DNA of 64,000 nt, taken from Bacillus norwichensis (lineage in GTDB: Bacteria > Bacillota > Bacilli > Bacillales > Bacillaceae_C). Both the position numbers and the translations under genes were made by a program. Positions 10,062 to 21,721 of the stretch are shown one piece after another; the stretch's first letter is position 1, and each line of letters opens with the position of its first letter. Where the stretch lies: contig NZ_JACSPV010000001.1 in NCBI RefSeq assembly GCF_014836955.1, positions 208,765-272,764 of the forward strand. The letters are read 5' to 3'. The notes beneath the pieces were generated by a model. It saw nothing but the letters and a program-made list of their open reading frames with translations, was not told where the DNA came from and made no database searches.

Positions 10062-11834
10062 TTATATTTTCTTCTGATCAACCTGAAGGTGCAATTCTCT
10101 TAATTGTTTGCTATCCACTTCATCCGGCGCTTTCATTAGAAGATCGCTGGCACTTGCCGTCTTCGGAAAAGCGATTGTATCCCTAAGGCTCGAGCGTCCG
10201 GCCAGAAGCATCACCATTCTGTCAAGACCTAACGCAATCCCTCCATGAGGTGGAGTTCCATATTCAAAGGCTTCAAGTAAAAAGCCAAACTTCTCTTGAG
10301 CCTCCTCCTGCGAGAATCCAAGAGCTTTGAACATTTTCTCCTGTACATCTCTTTCAAATATCCTTAATGAACCTCCCCCGAGCTCATATCCATTTAACAC
10401 AAGGTCATAGGCTTGAGCACGTACACGCTCAGGGTTTGTTTCAAGGTATTCGACATCTTCTCTAACAGGCATTGTAAATGGATGATGTGCAGCAGTATAG
10501 CGCCCTTCTTCTTCATCGTATTCTAATAACGGCCAGTCAACTACCCAAAGGAAATTAAATTTAGATTCATCAATGAGTCCAAGCTCTTTGCCAAGCTTCA
10601 ACCTTAAAGCATTGAGGGCGTCAGCCACTACACTCTTTTTGTCGGCAACATAAAGAATTATATCTCCGACTTCTGCGTGAAGAAAAGTTGTAAGTTGCTT
10701 GACTTCTTCTTCATTAAAGAATTTAGCGATCGGCCCTTTAATGCCGTCTTCTTCAACTTTCATCCAAGCAAGCCCTTTTGCCCCGTAAATGGCGGCAAAT
10801 TCACCGAGTGCATCAATATCTTTTCTAGAATACTTTTCTGCGGCCTGTTTTACAACGATAGATTTTACCTGTCCTCCAGATTGAACTGCTCCGGAAAACA
10901 CTTTAAATCCTGAGTCCTTCACGATTTCAGAAACATCCTGAAGCTCCATTTCAAAACGGGTATCTGGCTTATCAGAACCGAAACGTGCCATTGCCTCATC
11001 ATATGTCATCACTGGGAAGTGCTCTGGAACATCTATACCCTTCACATCTTTCATGATTTTGGCCATCATTTCTTCGACCATTTCCATGATTTCCTTTTGA
11101 TCCATAAAGCTTGCTTCAATATCCACTTGAGTGAACTCAGGCTGACGGTCCGCCCGTAGATCTTCATCTCTGAAACAACGGGCGATCTGATAGTATTTAT
11201 CAAACCCGCTCACCATCAGAAGCTGTTTAAACAGCTGTGGGGACTGAGGCAATGCGTAAAATTCACCTGGGTGAACACGGCTCGGTACAAGATAGTCCCT
11301 GGCTCCTTCCGGAGTGCTTTTCGTTAGCATCGGCGTTTCAATATCAAGAAAACCACTTTCATCCAAGTAATTACGGATTGTTTTTGTGACATCATGACGC
11401 ATCTTAAACACTTCGAACATCTCAGATCGACGCAAATCCAGATAACGGTATTTTAAACGGATGTCCTCCGCTGCATCTGTTTTGTCCTCAATCATAAATG
11501 GAGGTGTTTTTGCTTTATTAATAATGGTTACTTCATTGACAATTACTTCGATTGTACCTGTCTTTATTTTAGGGTTAAAAGTGGATTCTTCCCGTTTCAC
11601 CACTTCGCCTTTCACATCAATAACAAACTCGTTTCTAAGAGTTTCGGCAGTTTCTAGTGCTTCTTTTGATACTCCCGGGTTAAAAACAATTTGAACGACT
11701 CCAGTGCGGTCACGAAGATCGATGAAAATTAAACCACCTAAATCACGGCGTCTTTGTACCCAGCCTTTTAATTGAACTGATTCTCCAATTGCCTTTTCAG
11801 TAATTTCTCCACAATAATAAGTTCTTCCAAACAT
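10062..11834 (-). CDS. aspS: Aspartyl-tRNA synthetase
   Basis: Class II synthetase charging tRNA Asp. The 590-residue bacterial form has the N-terminal anticodon-binding OB fold ([25 protein letters not shown]), motif 2 [19 protein letters not shown] near residue 220, the GAD insertion domain in the middle, and motif 3 [17 protein letters not shown] near residue 533. It starts 17 bases after hisS, so both share the upstream T-box leader. Confidence 0.97.
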   Translation of the reverse strand: MFGRTYYCGEITEKAIGESVQLKGWVQRRRDLGGLIFIDLRDRTGVVQIVFNPGVSKEALETAETLRNEFVIDVKGEVVKREESTFNPKIKTGTIEVIVNEVTIINKAKTPPFMIEDKTDAAEDIRLKYRYLDLRRSEMFEVFKMRHDVTKTIRNYLDESGFLDIETPMLTKSTPEGARDYLVPSRVHPGEFYALPQSPQLFKQLLMVSGFDKYYQIARCFRDEDLRADRQPEFTQVDIEASFMDQKEIMEMVEEMMAKIMKDVKGIDVPEHFPVMTYDEAMARFGSDKPDTRFEMELQDVSEIVKDSGFKVFSGAVQSGGQVKSIVVKQAAEKYSRKDIDALGEFAAIYGAKGLAWMKVEEDGIKGPIAKFFNEEEVKQLTTFLHAEVGDIILYVADKKSVVADALNALRLKLGKELGLIDESKFNFLWVVDWPLLEYDEEEGRYTAAHHPFTMPVREDVEYLETNPERVRAQAYDLVLNGYELGGGSLRIFERDVQEKMFKALGFSQEEAQEKFGFLLEAFEYGTPPHGGIALGLDRMVMLLAGRSSLRDTIAFPKTASASDLLMKAPDEVDSKQLRELHLQVDQKKI

Positions 11835-11850
11835 AGGTAAACTCTCCTTG

Positions 11851-13116
11851 TCATCCTCTATTTAAAAATTCAACAATATTATCAAGCGAAACATTTTCCT
11901 GTTCGCTCGTTTGTAGATTTTTTATAACCGCTGTGCCTTTTTCCAGTTCCTCTTCTCCAATAATCAGAACATATTTGGCATTGACCCGTTCAGCAGCTTT
12001 AAATTGAGCTTTCATCTTACGCCCCATATAATCTTTTTCAGCAGTAAGACCTGCTCTGCGAAGTTCTTGTAAAAGAGGAACAGTATAGTCCATCGCACTG
12101 TCACCAAGGGCAATAATATAACAATCAACAGTTGTTTCGTGAGGAAGGGCAACTCCTTCTGCATCAAGTGCGCTTAATAGTCGTTCAATACTAAGCGCAA
12201 AGCCGATTCCAGGTTGATCAGGGCCACCCACATCCTGTACGAGGCCATTGTATCTTCCCCCACCGCACAAAGTAGTAATGGCACCGAAGCCCTCAGCCTC
12301 ACTCATAATTTCAAAAGCTGTGTGATTGTAATAATCTAATCCTCTAACAAGAGTGGGATCCACCACAAACTCGATTTTCATATCAGACAAATGCTTTTTC
12401 ACAGTTTCGAAGTAATGTCTTGATTCTTCATTCAAATAATCAAGTATGGAAGGGGCAGACGTCATAAGCTCGTGATCCCGATCTCGTTTACAGTCCAAAA
12501 TCCTCAATGGGTTCGTTTCAAGGCGCTGCTGGCAATCACTACAGAACTCCCCGATCCTCGGCTGAAAATGGGCGATAAGCGCATCCCTGTGTGCTTTTCT
12601 ACTGGAGCTGTCCCCGAGGCTATTGATGACTAATCGAAGCTTTTTCAAACCGACTTCTCTATATATCTCCATTGCAAGTGAAATGACTTCCGCATCAATA
12701 GCAGGATCGTCGCTTCCAATGGCTTCTACACCAAATTGAACAAACTGGCGGAAACGACCTGCCTGCGGACGCTCATAACGAAACATCGGTCCAAAATAAT
12801 AAAGCTTAACAGGCTGGACTGCTTGCCCATACATTTTATTTTCGGCGTAAGAGCGAACGACTGCAGCCGTTCCCTCTGGACGCAGTGTCAGACTACGGCC
12901 ACCCCTGTCTTCAAAGGTGTACATCTCTTTTTGAACAATATCAGTTGTGTCCCCAACACTCCGTTGAAAAAGCTCTGTATGTTCAAAAATTGGAGTCCTA
13001 ATTTCTTTGTATAGATATCTTCTGCAAATATCTTTGGCTTTTTTTTCAATGAACTGCCACTTTTCAATTTCTCCTGGAAGAATATCCTGCGTACCTCTAG
13101 GTATTTGAATTGACAA
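11851..13116 (-). CDS. hisS: Histidyl-tRNA synthetase
   Basis: Class II synthetase charging tRNA His. It has motif 1 in [11 protein letters not shown], motif 2 LTLRPEGTA with [11 protein letters not shown], the histidine-A box [14 protein letters not shown], and motif 3 [12 protein letters not shown]. The start is a TTG at 13116 ([13 protein letters not shown], 421 residues), eight bases after AAAGGAG. An ATG two codons earlier sits only two bases from the same site and is less likely. It heads the hisS-aspS operon under T-box control. Confidence 0.96.
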   Translation of the reverse strand: MSIQIPRGTQDILPGEIEKWQFIEKKAKDICRRYLYKEIRTPIFEHTELFQRSVGDTTDIVQKEMYTFEDRGGRSLTLRPEGTAAVVRSYAENKMYGQAVQPVKLYYFGPMFRYERPQAGRFRQFVQFGVEAIGSDDPAIDAEVISLAMEIYREVGLKKLRLVINSLGDSSSRKAHRDALIAHFQPRIGEFCSDCQQRLETNPLRILDCKRDRDHELMTSAPSILDYLNEESRHYFETVKKHLSDMKIEFVVDPTLVRGLDYYNHTAFEIMSEAEGFGAITTLCGGGRYNGLVQDVGGPDQPGIGFALSIERLLSALDAEGVALPHETTVDCYIIALGDSAMDYTVPLLQELRRAGLTAEKDYMGRKMKAQFKAAERVNAKYVLIIGEEELEKGTAVIKNLQTSEQENVSLDNIVEFLNRG

Positions 13117-13149
13117 CCTCATTTCTCCTTTCTATCATTCCAGATAAAA

Positions 13150-13431
13150 AACAAAAAACTCCCAGTCTCTTGTTTCGAAAAACAAGGGACGAGAGTATTT
13201 CCCGCGGTGCCACCCTTTTTAAAAGCGATCATCACTTTCACTTTTTCACATAACGCTTGTAAGCGTCCTTCTCCTACTGAGCAATAAAGCTGTTCAAAGA
13301 GGAATCCTAAGGAGTGTCTTTCATCAGGGCAATTTCCGGAAATATTTTCAGCCTGGATATTTCCTCTCTGAACAAATTGTTCCTGGTTACTCTCTCCCTC
13401 ATCGGATGAACTATCTGTAATTTATCTATAT
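13150..13431 (-). promoter_or_regulatory. T-box leader of hisS-aspS
   Basis: T-box RNAs bind uncharged tRNA and open transcription when the matching amino acid is scarce. The minus strand carries the canonical T-box AGGGTGGCACCGCGG at 13202-13216. It is followed by a long terminator stem (CTCTCGTCCCTTGTTT pairing with AAACAAGAGACTGGGAG) and a T run at about 13150-13187. Stem I starts near 13410 with the specifier-loop strand GAGAGTA. The opposite strand contains GACAC at 13314-13318, in which GAC (Asp) is followed by the conserved A and overlaps CAC (His). Confidence 0.92.
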
Positions 13432-13460
13432 ATCATACGAACGTATACCGCTTTTGTCAA
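13432..13460 (-). promoter_or_regulatory. Sigma-A promoter of the hisS-aspS operon
   Basis: Minus-strand TTGACA (13455-13460), exactly 17 bases, then TATGAT (13432-13437). The -35 lies four bases past the stop codon of the small upstream gene. Confidence 0.85.
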
Positions 13461-13463
13461 CGT

Positions 13464-13640
13464 TTAACCCCGTTCAAGGCCTCTTTTTAAAAATTGAATA
13501 TCTGAATGATCCCAACCATATTCATTCCCAAATGAAGCCGGAACTTCTCCTAATTCCTTTTCGAGGAGATTTTGTAAGTGAAGGCCATCTGTGTTTGGCA
13601 AAGCTGTTCCTGTGTTTCGCCCTTTTTCATTGATTCTCAT
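13464..13640 (-). CDS. Small 58-residue protein upstream of hisS (YrzK-like by position)
   Basis: Read by hand: ATG at 13640 to TAA at 13464, with AGGAGG six to seven bases upstream of the start. The protein begins MRINEKGRNTGTALPNTDG, is soluble and charged, and has a helical-looking centre (LQNLLEKELGE). B. subtilis has an uncharacterised gene, yrzK, of similar size between hisS and the amidase gene; identity is inferred from position only. No function is known. It lies upstream of the hisS promoter, so it is probably transcribed separately. Confidence 0.7.
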   Translation of the reverse strand: MRINEKGRNTGTALPNTDGLHLQNLLEKELGEVPASFGNEYGWDHSDIQFLKRGLERG

Positions 13641-13888
13641 AAAACTCCTCCTGGAATTGATATTCCTTTATTATTTCCAAATTCCCTCATTTATATGAAA
13701 GACAAGACCACAATTCAGCGTCTGGGCAATTTAAACGAAACCCCCGTAATGTTGGCACACTGGACATTAGTCTGATTCCTTGAAAATTAATAACAGGATT
13801 TCCTTTATGTCTGCTAGAAGAAAAGTATGATTCCACTTTTTTATTTTTGCTCATCATGCGATAATAATTACCAAGAGAGAAAGGCGGA

Positions 13889-15163
13889 ATGACCGTGGGG
13901 AAAAAAGAATTATTGATGATTCTTGCACTCATTTTTATAATCGCCGGATGCGGCAAGGATCAGTCACTTACCACCGCAGACTCCGAAACCGCCACAATCA
14001 CAGGTGAAATCGTAAATGTCCGCGAAAAACCAGACACGTCTTATTCAGTTATTACCCAATTGAAAAAAGGAGAAACATACCCGATTATCAAAGAAAAGGA
14101 TGAATGGTATGAAATTGAACTGCCCTCAGGTGAAAGCGGATGGATTGCAGGATGGCTGGCCTCCAAAGAGAAAACAACAGCAAAGCCAAATGAAGGCAGC
14201 ATCACCGTTCAAGGCCTGAATGTACGTTCTAAACCAAGTACTGACAGCGATATTTTGGGTAAGCTGAACGAAGGCCACAAGGTAAAAATCATTGAAGAAA
14301 ACAATGGATGGAGCAAGATTTCTTTTGAGTCCGGAACTGCATGGATCAGCAGTGAATATATTAAGAAAAAAGAGATAGGCGGCAAAAAAACAAAACATAA
14401 ATCAACCAATATCATGGTGCTTCATGATGACTCAATGATTAGGAAAAAACCCGAGCTCAAATCAAAAGTTGTGGGACAAGCATACGCTGGAGAAGTATAC
14501 GAAGTAATCAATCAAAAGAAAAATTGGGTGGAAGTAAAGACATCTGAAGGAAAAAAAGGATACATAGCCGATTGGATCGTTTCATCGACTGATAGACCTG
14601 CCAGCCAAAGAAGACCTGGAAAAGGATTATCCGGAAAGCTGATCGTAATTGATGCAGGACACGGAGGCCATGATCAGGGCGCGGCGGGGGCAAACGGAGC
14701 TATTGAAAAAGAAATAACGTTAAAAACAGCAAAGCTACTTGAAAAAAAACTTGAAAAAGCCGGTGCACAAGTTGTCATGACAAGGTCTGGCGACAAATAT
14801 GTACCACTTTATGGCAGAACCAACACAGCTGCCGAAAATACTGCAGATATTTTCATCAGTCTGCATTATGACAGCATTGATGACGCTTCTGCTTCTGGGC
14901 ATACGACATATTATTTTCATTCTTATGAAAAGCGGTTGGCGGACACACTGCACAGTCATTTGTCCAAATCGCTTAAGCTCAAAGACCGTGGTACACAATT
15001 TGGGAACTACTATGTCATAAGAGAAAATACCCAACCAGCCATCTTGCTGGAACTTGGATATTTGAGCAATAAAGATGAAGAAGAAGTAATACAATCGAAG
15101 AAATATCATGAGAAGGTCACTGACGCAATTGTAAAAGGGCTGAAGGATTTCTTTAAGGAATAA
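13889..15163 (+). CDS. yrvJ: N-acetylmuramoyl-L-alanine amidase with SH3 domains (YrvJ-like)
   Basis: A secreted peptidoglycan amidase. The N-terminus is a hydrophobic signal ending in a lipobox-like IIAGC near residue 20, so it may be lipid-anchored. Three bacterial SH3 repeats follow (GEIVNVREKPDTS near 39, VQGLNVRSKPSTD near 108, MIRKKPELKSK near 183). The Amidase_3 catalytic domain starts near residue 250 with the zinc ligand motif VIDAGHGGHDQGA, the second ligand Glu in GAIEKEITL, the third His in FISLHYDS, and the catalytic Glu in AILLELGYLSN. At 424 residues it is shorter than the B. subtilis protein, having fewer SH3 units. A terminator follows. Confidence 0.93.
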   Translation: MTVGKKELLMILALIFIIAGCGKDQSLTTADSETATITGEIVNVREKPDTSYSVITQLKKGETYPIIKEKDEWYEIELPSGESGWIAGWLASKEKTTAKPNEGSITVQGLNVRSKPSTDSDILGKLNEGHKVKIIEENNGWSKISFESGTAWISSEYIKKKEIGGKKTKHKSTNIMVLHDDSMIRKKPELKSKVVGQAYAGEVYEVINQKKNWVEVKTSEGKKGYIADWIVSSTDRPASQRRPGKGLSGKLIVIDAGHGGHDQGAAGANGAIEKEITLKTAKLLEKKLEKAGAQVVMTRSGDKYVPLYGRTNTAAENTADIFISLHYDSIDDASASGHTTYYFHSYEKRLADTLHSHLSKSLKLKDRGTQFGNYYVIRENTQPAILLELGYLSNKDEEEVIQSKKYHEKVTDAIVKGLKDFFKE

Positions 15164-15218
15164 TTTTACAGAAAATAACCCTCCTTCGATCTGATTAACC
15201 TCCAAAAATCAACGAACA

Positions 15219-15261
15219 TAAAAAAGGGGCTACCTGATTTAAAACGGAAGCCCCTTTTTTT
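15219..15261 (+). terminator. Terminator after the amidase gene
   Basis: AAAAAGGGGCT pairs with AGCCCCTTTTT; a run of seven T follows. Confidence 0.85.
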
Positions 15262-15518
15262 ATGATGGATAGATTAAATTTAAACTCAGTAACTTTTTTG
15301 AACAAAAGATATTTTCAGGAAAAATCAATTAAAAATATGATTAGATTAACTATTTTAAAGGTGCAGTATCTATAAATAGTTTTTACTAGCGAAAGCACGT
15401 AACGCAATATAAATGACGGGAACCTATTGATAGCTTGCGTTCACTTTACTGCGTAATTCTTGTCCAGCAAAACTATAACAATAAAATGCGGAATCTCGAA
15501 AATGACTGAGGTGCCAAT
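15262..15518. other. AT-rich gap before the CPCC-type gene
   Basis: No gene, repeat or RNA is recognised. GAGGTG six bases before the ATG at 15519 is the ribosome binding site of the next gene. Confidence 0.4.
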
Positions 15519-15879
15519 ATGAAATATACTTGCCTTTGTTGTGGATATAAATCATTAGATGAAAAGCTAACAGATATCTATGAGATTTGTACCATATGTT
15601 TTTGGGAAGATGACGGTGTTCAATTTAAAAACTCTGATTATGAAGGTGGTGCAAATGATATTTCTTTAAGACAAGGGCAAAAAAACTTCAGTAAGTTTGG
15701 GGCTTGCAAAGAAAAATTGTATTGAATTTGTAAGAGAACCGAACAATCAAGATATCAAAGATCCATTTTGGAAACCGCTAAAAATAGTAGCTTCACCATA
15801 TTTTTATTCATTATCAACTTTTTCATTTAACAAGCTTTTTTTAAAAAATAAAGCACCGCTTAATTCAGTGCCGCTTTAG
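15519..15879 (+). pseudogene. CPCC-type cysteine-rich protein, frameshifted
   Basis: The first frame (15519-15725, 68 residues) starts MKYTCLCCGYKSLDEK and contains ICTICFWEDDGVQF and the DYEGGAN block of the cysteine-rich CPCC family. It then stops early after FGACKEKLY. Removing one A from the A5 run at 15712-15716 restores the family's C-terminus (FGACKENCIEFVREP, then DPFWKPL). A second A5 run at 15780-15784 hides the usual stop right after WKPLK. The first CPCC cysteine pair reads CLCC. The gene is either decayed or carries homopolymer sequencing errors. The family is probably metal-binding, with unknown function. Confidence 0.75.
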
Positions 15880-16344
15880 TTATTTTTCAATTGGTTCTCT
15901 GGTTCTCTCTAAAACAAGAGTGACAGGCCCATCATTGACTAGGTCAACCTCCATCATAGCTCCGAAAACACCTGTCTCCACCTTGACTCCTCTGCTCCGC
16001 AGCAGTTCGTTAAAATGCTCATATAAGGGATTTGCTTTGTCTGGCGATGCTGCATCGACAAAGCTTGGACGCCTGCCTTTATTACAGTCAGCGTAAAGTG
16101 TAAACTGTGAGACTGACAGGATTTCACCTTCTACATCTTTTAATGAACGGTTCATCTTTCCATCCCCATCCTCAAAAATACGGAGGTTGACGATTTTATC
16201 CGCAAGCCATTCAGCTTCCTTTTCGGTATCATCATGTGTAATGCCAACTAATAGAACGAAGCCTTTGTCGATGGCTCCAGCTACTTTTCCTTCCACAGTC
16301 ACCTTTGCTTGACTGCATCTTTGAAGCACGATTTTCACTTTCAT
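15880..16344 (-). CDS. dtd: D-aminoacyl-tRNA deacylase
   Basis: DTD removes D-amino acids (and glycine mischarged on tRNA Ala) from tRNA. The 154-residue protein has both family motifs: [10 protein letters not shown] near residue 80 and [10 protein letters not shown] near 137. It starts eight bases after the relA stop, with a good site (GGGGCAT region), and forms the relA-dtd pair typical of Firmicutes. Confidence 0.96.
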   Translation of the reverse strand: MKVKIVLQRCSQAKVTVEGKVAGAIDKGFVLLVGITHDDTEKEAEWLADKIVNLRIFEDGDGKMNRSLKDVEGEILSVSQFTLYADCNKGRRPSFVDAASPDKANPLYEHFNELLRSRGVKVETGVFGAMMEVDLVNDGPVTLVLERTREPIEK

Positions 16345-16352
16345 ATGCCCCT

Positions 16353-18542
16353 TTAGTTCATGATTCGATGGACTGCATATACATCTGGAATCTGTTTAAT
16401 TTTATCCACAACTTTATGAAGATGGCTGATGTTATGGATTGCGATAGTCACCATAATCGTAGCCATTTTATTTCGGTCTGTCCTGCCTGTCACAGCTGTA
16501 ATGTTCGTTCTTGTACCACTAACTGTCTGTAGGACTTCGTTTAAAAGTCCATGGCGGTCATAGCCCAAAACTTCAATATCAACATTATATTCTTTAAGTG
16601 AATTGCCTCCCTGTACCCATTCAACAGGAATAAGACGGTTCTCCTGGTCAGAGCTTGTTACATTCGGACAGTCACAGCGATGAACGGAAACGCCCCTCCC
16701 TTTTGTGATAAATCCAATGATTTCATCACCAGGAACTGGGTTACAGCAACGCGAAAGCCGAATAAGTAGATTATCCGCTCCTTTAACTCTTACACCTGCT
16801 TCGTGTCTTCTTGGACGCGGACTCTGTCTGCCCTCGGATACAATTTCTTTTACAGCCTCTTCTTCATCCCGTTTTTTTCTCAACTTGTCTGTCAATTTAT
16901 TGGCAACTTGCTGTGCCGAAATCCCATTATAGCCGACAGCCGCATACATATCATCTTCACTTGGAAAATTGAATTTCTCTGCCGTTCTTTCAATGTTTTC
17001 CGGAACAAGGATATCTTTAATGTCAAAATCAAGTTCTTTGATTTCTTTTTCGACCAATTCCTTGCCCTTGATAATATTTTCTTCTTTTCTCTGTTTCTTG
17101 AAAAATTGTTTGATTTTATTTTTCGCCTGGGACGTTTGTGCGAGCTTGAGCCAATCCTGGCTTGGACCATATGAATGTTTGGATGTAAGGATCTCTATAA
17201 TGTCTCCAGTATTCAGCTTATAGTCCAACGTCACCATCTTTCCGTTAACTTTCGCTCCGATTGTTTTGTTACCAATCTCTGAATGAATCCGATAAGCAAA
17301 ATCAATCGGTACTGATCCAGCCGGAAGTTCAAGTACATCACCTTTTGGAGTGAAGACAAACACCATATCGGAAAATAAATCGACTTTCAACGATTGCATA
17401 AACTCTTCGGCATTGGCCGATTCATTTTGGAATTCCAAAATTTCTCGAAACCAGGAAAGCTTCTTATCGAATGAAGCCCTTTGGTCAATTGTCTTTCCTT
17501 CTTTATATGCCCAGTGCGCCGCAATCCCGTACTCAGCAATCCTATGCATTTCAATTGTTCGAATTTGCACTTCCAGCGGCTCACCTTTTGGTCCTATAAC
17601 TGTTGTATGGAGCGACTGATACATGTTCGGCTTGGGCATAGCAATATAATCCTTGAATCTTCCAGGCATCGGCTTCCAACACGTATGGATGATTCCAAGG
17701 ACAGCGTAGCAATCCTTAATACTATTGACAATAATCCTCACTGCAAGAAGATCATAGATTTCATTGAATTGTTTATGCTGCAGGGTCATTTTCCGGTAGA
17801 TGGAAAAAATATGTTTAGGCCTTCCATATAACTCAGCCTTAATTTCTACTTCTTCCAGCTGCTTTTGTACCCCGTCAATGACGTTGTCCAAGTACTCTTC
17901 CCTTTCAGCACGCTTCCGTTTCATCAGATTAACAATCCGGTAGTATTGCTGCGGGTTCAGATATCGAAGTGATGTATCTTCCAATTCCCATCTGATTTTC
18001 GAAATTCCAAGCCGATGGGCAAGCGGAGCAAAGATTTCCAGCGTTTCATTGGCAATCCTTCTTTGTTTCTCGGGAGCAAGATGCTTTAACGTACGCATAT
18101 TATGGAGGCGGTCAGCAAGCTTAATCAAAATAACTCGAATATCTTTCGCCATAGCAACAAACATCTTCCTATGGTTTTCCGCCTGCTGCTCTTCGTGCGA
18201 TTTATATTTTATTTTCCCAAGCTTGGTGACACCGTCAACAAGCATCGCTACTTCGCTGTTAAACTCTTCGGAAATCTGCTTGATTGTCACCTGTGTATCC
18301 TCTACAACATCGTGAAGAAAGCCAGCTGCAACCGTAGCTGGATCCAATTCGAGGTCAGCAAGAATACCTGCCACTTGGATCGGATGGATAATATACGGTT
18401 CCCCGGATTTTCGAAACTGATCCTTATGGGCCTGGCGGGCGAATTCATAAGCCCTTTTTACCAATTCAATATGTTCCTCGTTTAAATATTTACTTACCCG
18501 TTCAAAAACATCTTCCGCTGCTAAAATATTATCTTTTGCCAC
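16353..18542 (-). CDS. relA: Bifunctional (p)ppGpp synthetase/hydrolase RelA
   Basis: The long RelA/SpoT homologue of Firmicutes, which makes and degrades (p)ppGpp in the stringent response. The hydrolase HD domain has HPIQVAGIL and [10 protein letters not shown] (residues about 50-85). The synthetase domain contains [13 protein letters not shown] near 240 and the [12 protein letters not shown] block near 310. TGS (about 390-450), zinc-finger ([17 protein letters not shown] near 585) and ACT (about 655-729) domains follow. The start is the GTG at 18542 (729 residues), preceded by AAGGTGAT; a GTG three codons earlier overlaps that site. Confidence 0.96.
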   Translation of the reverse strand: MAKDNILAAEDVFERVSKYLNEEHIELVKRAYEFARQAHKDQFRKSGEPYIIHPIQVAGILADLELDPATVAAGFLHDVVEDTQVTIKQISEEFNSEVAMLVDGVTKLGKIKYKSHEEQQAENHRKMFVAMAKDIRVILIKLADRLHNMRTLKHLAPEKQRRIANETLEIFAPLAHRLGISKIRWELEDTSLRYLNPQQYYRIVNLMKRKRAEREEYLDNVIDGVQKQLEEVEIKAELYGRPKHIFSIYRKMTLQHKQFNEIYDLLAVRIIVNSIKDCYAVLGIIHTCWKPMPGRFKDYIAMPKPNMYQSLHTTVIGPKGEPLEVQIRTIEMHRIAEYGIAAHWAYKEGKTIDQRASFDKKLSWFREILEFQNESANAEEFMQSLKVDLFSDMVFVFTPKGDVLELPAGSVPIDFAYRIHSEIGNKTIGAKVNGKMVTLDYKLNTGDIIEILTSKHSYGPSQDWLKLAQTSQAKNKIKQFFKKQRKEENIIKGKELVEKEIKELDFDIKDILVPENIERTAEKFNFPSEDDMYAAVGYNGISAQQVANKLTDKLRKKRDEEEAVKEIVSEGRQSPRPRRHEAGVRVKGADNLLIRLSRCCNPVPGDEIIGFITKGRGVSVHRCDCPNVTSSDQENRLIPVEWVQGGNSLKEYNVDIEVLGYDRHGLLNEVLQTVSGTRTNITAVTGRTDRNKMATIMVTIAIHNISHLHKVVDKIKQIPDVYAVHRIMN

Positions 18543-18610
18543 AAGGATCACCTTTTTAATTAAAATAAAAATTTTGAAAATGTGTCGAATAAAAATAGAA
18601 TATGAATACT

Positions 18611-18639
18611 ATTATCGTTTTTTATACGTTGAATGTAAA
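18611..18639 (-). promoter_or_regulatory. Sigma-A promoter of relA-dtd
   Basis: Minus-strand TTTACA (18634-18639), 17 bases, GATAAT (18611-18616), about 70 bases upstream of the GTG. Confidence 0.65.
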
Positions 18640-18704
18640 GAACGAGATAGCTTTTTCCATGATTTATCTCAAATTATATCGAATTTTATTTAAATGGATA
18701 TAAT

Positions 18705-18732
18705 AAAAAGCACTCAATGGAGAGTGCTTTTT
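18705..18732 (-). terminator. Terminator after recJ-apt
   Basis: An 11-bp perfect stem AAAAAGCACTC with GAGTGCTTTTT, shortly after the apt stop. Confidence 0.85.
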
Positions 18733-18749
18733 ATCCATTTTTTAGTCAT

Positions 18750-19262
18750 TTAAAATGTTATTAATGATAATAAATCATAATCCTCAAGGGTTTCCCTTCC
18801 ATCCAAATATGAAAGCTCAATGAGGAAAGCAATGCCGACAACGATGCCGCCTAATTTTTCGACAAGTTCGATTGTCGCTTGAATCGTTCCCCCGGTTGCC
18901 AATAAATCATCAACAATCAGGACACGCTGACCTTTTTTAATGGCGTCCTTGTGAATAGTCAAAGCATCTTTTCCATATTCTTTTCCATAGCTGGCCTTGA
19001 TTGTTTCCCTTGGAAGCTTCCCCTCTTTTCTTACAGGGGCAAAACCGACGCCAAGCGCATAGGCAACAGGACAGCCAATGATGAACCCGCGGGCTTCAGG
19101 ACCAACAACAAGATCTATTTCTTTTTCTTTCGCATATTCAACAATTTGATCCGTTGCATAACGGAATGCTTCCCCGTTATCCATCAATGTCGTTATATCT
19201 TTAAATAAAATCCCTTTTTGAGGCCAATCCGGCACGATTGTAATATATTGTTTTAAGTCCAT
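18750..19262 (-). CDS. apt: Adenine phosphoribosyltransferase
   Basis: Purine salvage: adenine plus PRPP gives AMP. The 170-residue protein has the Apt signature ([20 protein letters not shown] near residue 52) and the PRPP loop [13 protein letters not shown] near 119. It overlaps the recJ end by ten bases and sits in the Bacillus order recJ-apt-relA. Confidence 0.96.
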   Translation of the reverse strand: MDLKQYITIVPDWPQKGILFKDITTLMDNGEAFRYATDQIVEYAKEKEIDLVVGPEARGFIIGCPVAYALGVGFAPVRKEGKLPRETIKASYGKEYGKDALTIHKDAIKKGQRVLIVDDLLATGGTIQATIELVEKLGGIVVGIAFLIELSYLDGRETLEDYDLLSLITF

Positions 19263-21622
19263 GCATCTACTTCCTCCTCATGATAAACAGGGTGTGCTAC
19301 TCGTTTTTCAAACCATTGTTTTAATTCCTGGTACGATGAATAAACCAGTACATTTTCAAGTTCAATGTCCGCCTGTTTCTGTTGATAGGCAGGAGAATCA
19401 GACAAATCTTTCTTCATTTTCACTTGGTTAATAGCAATAACACCTTCTTTAATTGTAACAAATTCCAGTTCAAAAAACACTTGAGTCATAAACTGGACTG
19501 TTTCTGTTGACCATCCACGATAGGCTTCAAGGTCTTTTCCGTACTTCCTCACATCAAAAGTGCGTCTTTTTGCCAAAAAAGCGTAATACCATTTGAAATG
19601 TTCTCTTGTTGGGATTGTTTTAAAAAATTGAGCTTGATCATGAGAAAAATGAGCGTATATTCGATTTGGAGACTTCCCTTCAATTAACGCCTCAAGAAGG
19701 GATAAATTCGGTGGAATATCAAGAAACACAATGCTTTTCCCATCAATGACTAGTTCTTTCGCCTCTTGGAAACTCGAAATCAACTTAACATCTGACGCCA
19801 GTATATCTAACGGAAACTCATCCAGTGTTTGTCGATTAAAAACGACAAAATTCGCATCGTTTTTCGGCAGCAAAGGAAGCCAGGTATCAAGGCGCTTGTT
19901 GCCACGCATGTCAAAAAGCTGCCAGCTATTAATACAAGCGTCTCTAATAAATATTTGCGGTTTCCTGATATTATTCCATTCGTTGATTGCCAGTTCCCCG
20001 ATAACAGACAACTTGGCTTCAGGTGAAATGCTGTCCGCAATATAACCAAGATTAAAGCCAATTCCATCAAGTAGACCGCCATCCTGTTTTAAAGTCAGCT
20101 TGAGATGATTTTGATTCGTCCCGATTTTCCTTATATCCTGTGGATCTGCATCTTTGATCATAAACTTCGGCTTTGGATTGCTCACACCATATGGCGCAAG
20201 CTTGTCCAATTCTTTTATCGAGTCTAAATCCACTTCAGCCAGCAAAGCTTCTGCATCCAGATCAGTGAATGGGATTAAATCTTCTTCACTCAGCTGCTCT
20301 TCAGCCGCAGCCCCTAACCTCTGTCTTAGCTCATCCACTTTAGAGATTGGGAGCGTCATTCCTGCAGCCATTGGGTGTCCGCCAAAATGCTCCATTAAAT
20401 CTGCACATGTCAGCAGGTTAGCGAACAAATCAAAGCCTTTGATACTTCGCGCAGACCCCTTGGCCTCTCCCTTCTCCTCATCATAGCCCAAGACAATCGC
20501 CGGTCTGTAATATTTTTCGGTCAGCCTTGAAGCTACAATACCGATCACTCCTGGATTCCATCCCTCTTTTCCAATGACAAGTACATGATTTTCGGAAGGT
20601 GGGTAAAGTGCTTCGACCATTTCTATGGCTTCTTTTGTTATCTCTGCAACAATATCTTTTCTCTCATGATTAAATTGTTCAATATCATTGGCAAGCCTTT
20701 CTGCTGTCTCATTATTTTCCGATAACAAAAGCTCGGCAGCAGGGTCTGCTGAATATAGCCTGCCCGCTGCATTTAAACGAGGAGCGATTGTGAAACCTAC
20801 CGTTTCTTCATTCGCTTCAACAAGATTTACTCCGGCCTGCTTGCTCAATGCCAGAAGTCCGGGACGCTCTGAACGACTGAGAACACGAAGGCCTTTTTTC
20901 ACGATAAGTCGATTCTCCCCATGTAATGGAACAAGGTCTGCAATTGTTCCGACAGCTACAAGATCCAGCAAGGAGTCCGGTACTGATCCATATAGTGCAT
21001 GCGCCAGCTTAAATGTGACACCGACTCCCGCAAGATCTGGAAACGGATATATCGGGTCGCCATATCTTGGATGGATAATAGCGTAACCCGACGGTATTTC
21101 CGGTCTAATTTCATGGTGATCCGTTATAATCAAATCCATTCCAAGCTGCTTTGCAACTTCTGCCTCATGAACAGATGCAATACCAGTATCTACGGTAATA
21201 ATTAGTTTGACTCCATTATGAGCAGCCTGACGAAAAGCATTTTCATTTGGCCCATATCCTTCTGTAAAACGATTTGGTATGTAAAAATCAACCGAAGCTC
21301 CCAGATCCCTCAAGACTGTCATTAATACTGTGGTGCTAGTTACACCATCGGCATCATAATCGCCGTATACAAGAATTTTTTCCTGCTCATCAATCGCCCG
21401 GCGTATCCGTTCAACAGCTTTATTCATATCTTGCATTAAAAAAGGGTCATGGAAGTCTTCCTTTTCAATATGTAAAAATCGATAAGCTTCAGCAGGATCA
21501 GTGATCCCCCTATTTACAAGCAATGTGGCGGCCAACAGAGATATATTAAGCTCACCAGATAGTATTTGAACCGCTTTCTCATCAGCTTTTTTTACGATCC
21601 AGCGTGTATTTGACTGTAACAT
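19253..21622 (-). CDS. recJ: Single-stranded-DNA exonuclease RecJ
   Basis: A 5'-3' ssDNA exonuclease of the DHH family. The metal-binding motifs are DYDADGVTS near residue 85, VDTGIA near 140, [19 protein letters not shown] near 162, and the DHHA1 block [12 protein letters not shown] near 415. At 789 residues it has the extra C-terminal region found in Bacillus RecJ. It heads recJ-apt from its own promoter and is immediately downstream of a decayed efflux gene and one copy of the four-copy repeat. Confidence 0.95.
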   Translation of the reverse strand: MLQSNTRWIVKKADEKAVQILSGELNISLLAATLLVNRGITDPAEAYRFLHIEKEDFHDPFLMQDMNKAVERIRRAIDEQEKILVYGDYDADGVTSTTVLMTVLRDLGASVDFYIPNRFTEGYGPNENAFRQAAHNGVKLIITVDTGIASVHEAEVAKQLGMDLIITDHHEIRPEIPSGYAIIHPRYGDPIYPFPDLAGVGVTFKLAHALYGSVPDSLLDLVAVGTIADLVPLHGENRLIVKKGLRVLSRSERPGLLALSKQAGVNLVEANEETVGFTIAPRLNAAGRLYSADPAAELLLSENNETAERLANDIEQFNHERKDIVAEITKEAIEMVEALYPPSENHVLVIGKEGWNPGVIGIVASRLTEKYYRPAIVLGYDEEKGEAKGSARSIKGFDLFANLLTCADLMEHFGGHPMAAGMTLPISKVDELRQRLGAAAEEQLSEEDLIPFTDLDAEALLAEVDLDSIKELDKLAPYGVSNPKPKFMIKDADPQDIRKIGTNQNHLKLTLKQDGGLLDGIGFNLGYIADSISPEAKLSVIGELAINEWNNIRKPQIFIRDACINSWQLFDMRGNKRLDTWLPLLPKNDANFVVFNRQTLDEFPLDILASDVKLISSFQEAKELVIDGKSIVFLDIPPNLSLLEALIEGKSPNRIYAHFSHDQAQFFKTIPTREHFKWYYAFLAKRRTFDVRKYGKDLEAYRGWSTETVQFMTQVFFELEFVTIKEGVIAINQVKMKKDLSDSPAYQQKQADIELENVLVYSSYQELKQWFEKRVAHPVYHEEEVDAWT

Positions 21623-21645
21623 TTACTCACTCTCCCAGACTTCCT

Positions 21646-21674
21646 ATTATACAAAATGGGAGAGAGCCTTTCAA
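21646..21674 (-). promoter_or_regulatory. Sigma-A promoter of recJ-apt
   Basis: Minus-strand TTGAAA (21669-21674), 17 bases, perfect TATAAT (21646-21651), about 24 bases before the recJ ATG. Confidence 0.75.
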
Positions 21675-21721
21675 ATTCCTTGGGGGAGATAAAACCTATG
21701 TCACTTCTCATAGCAACTTTA

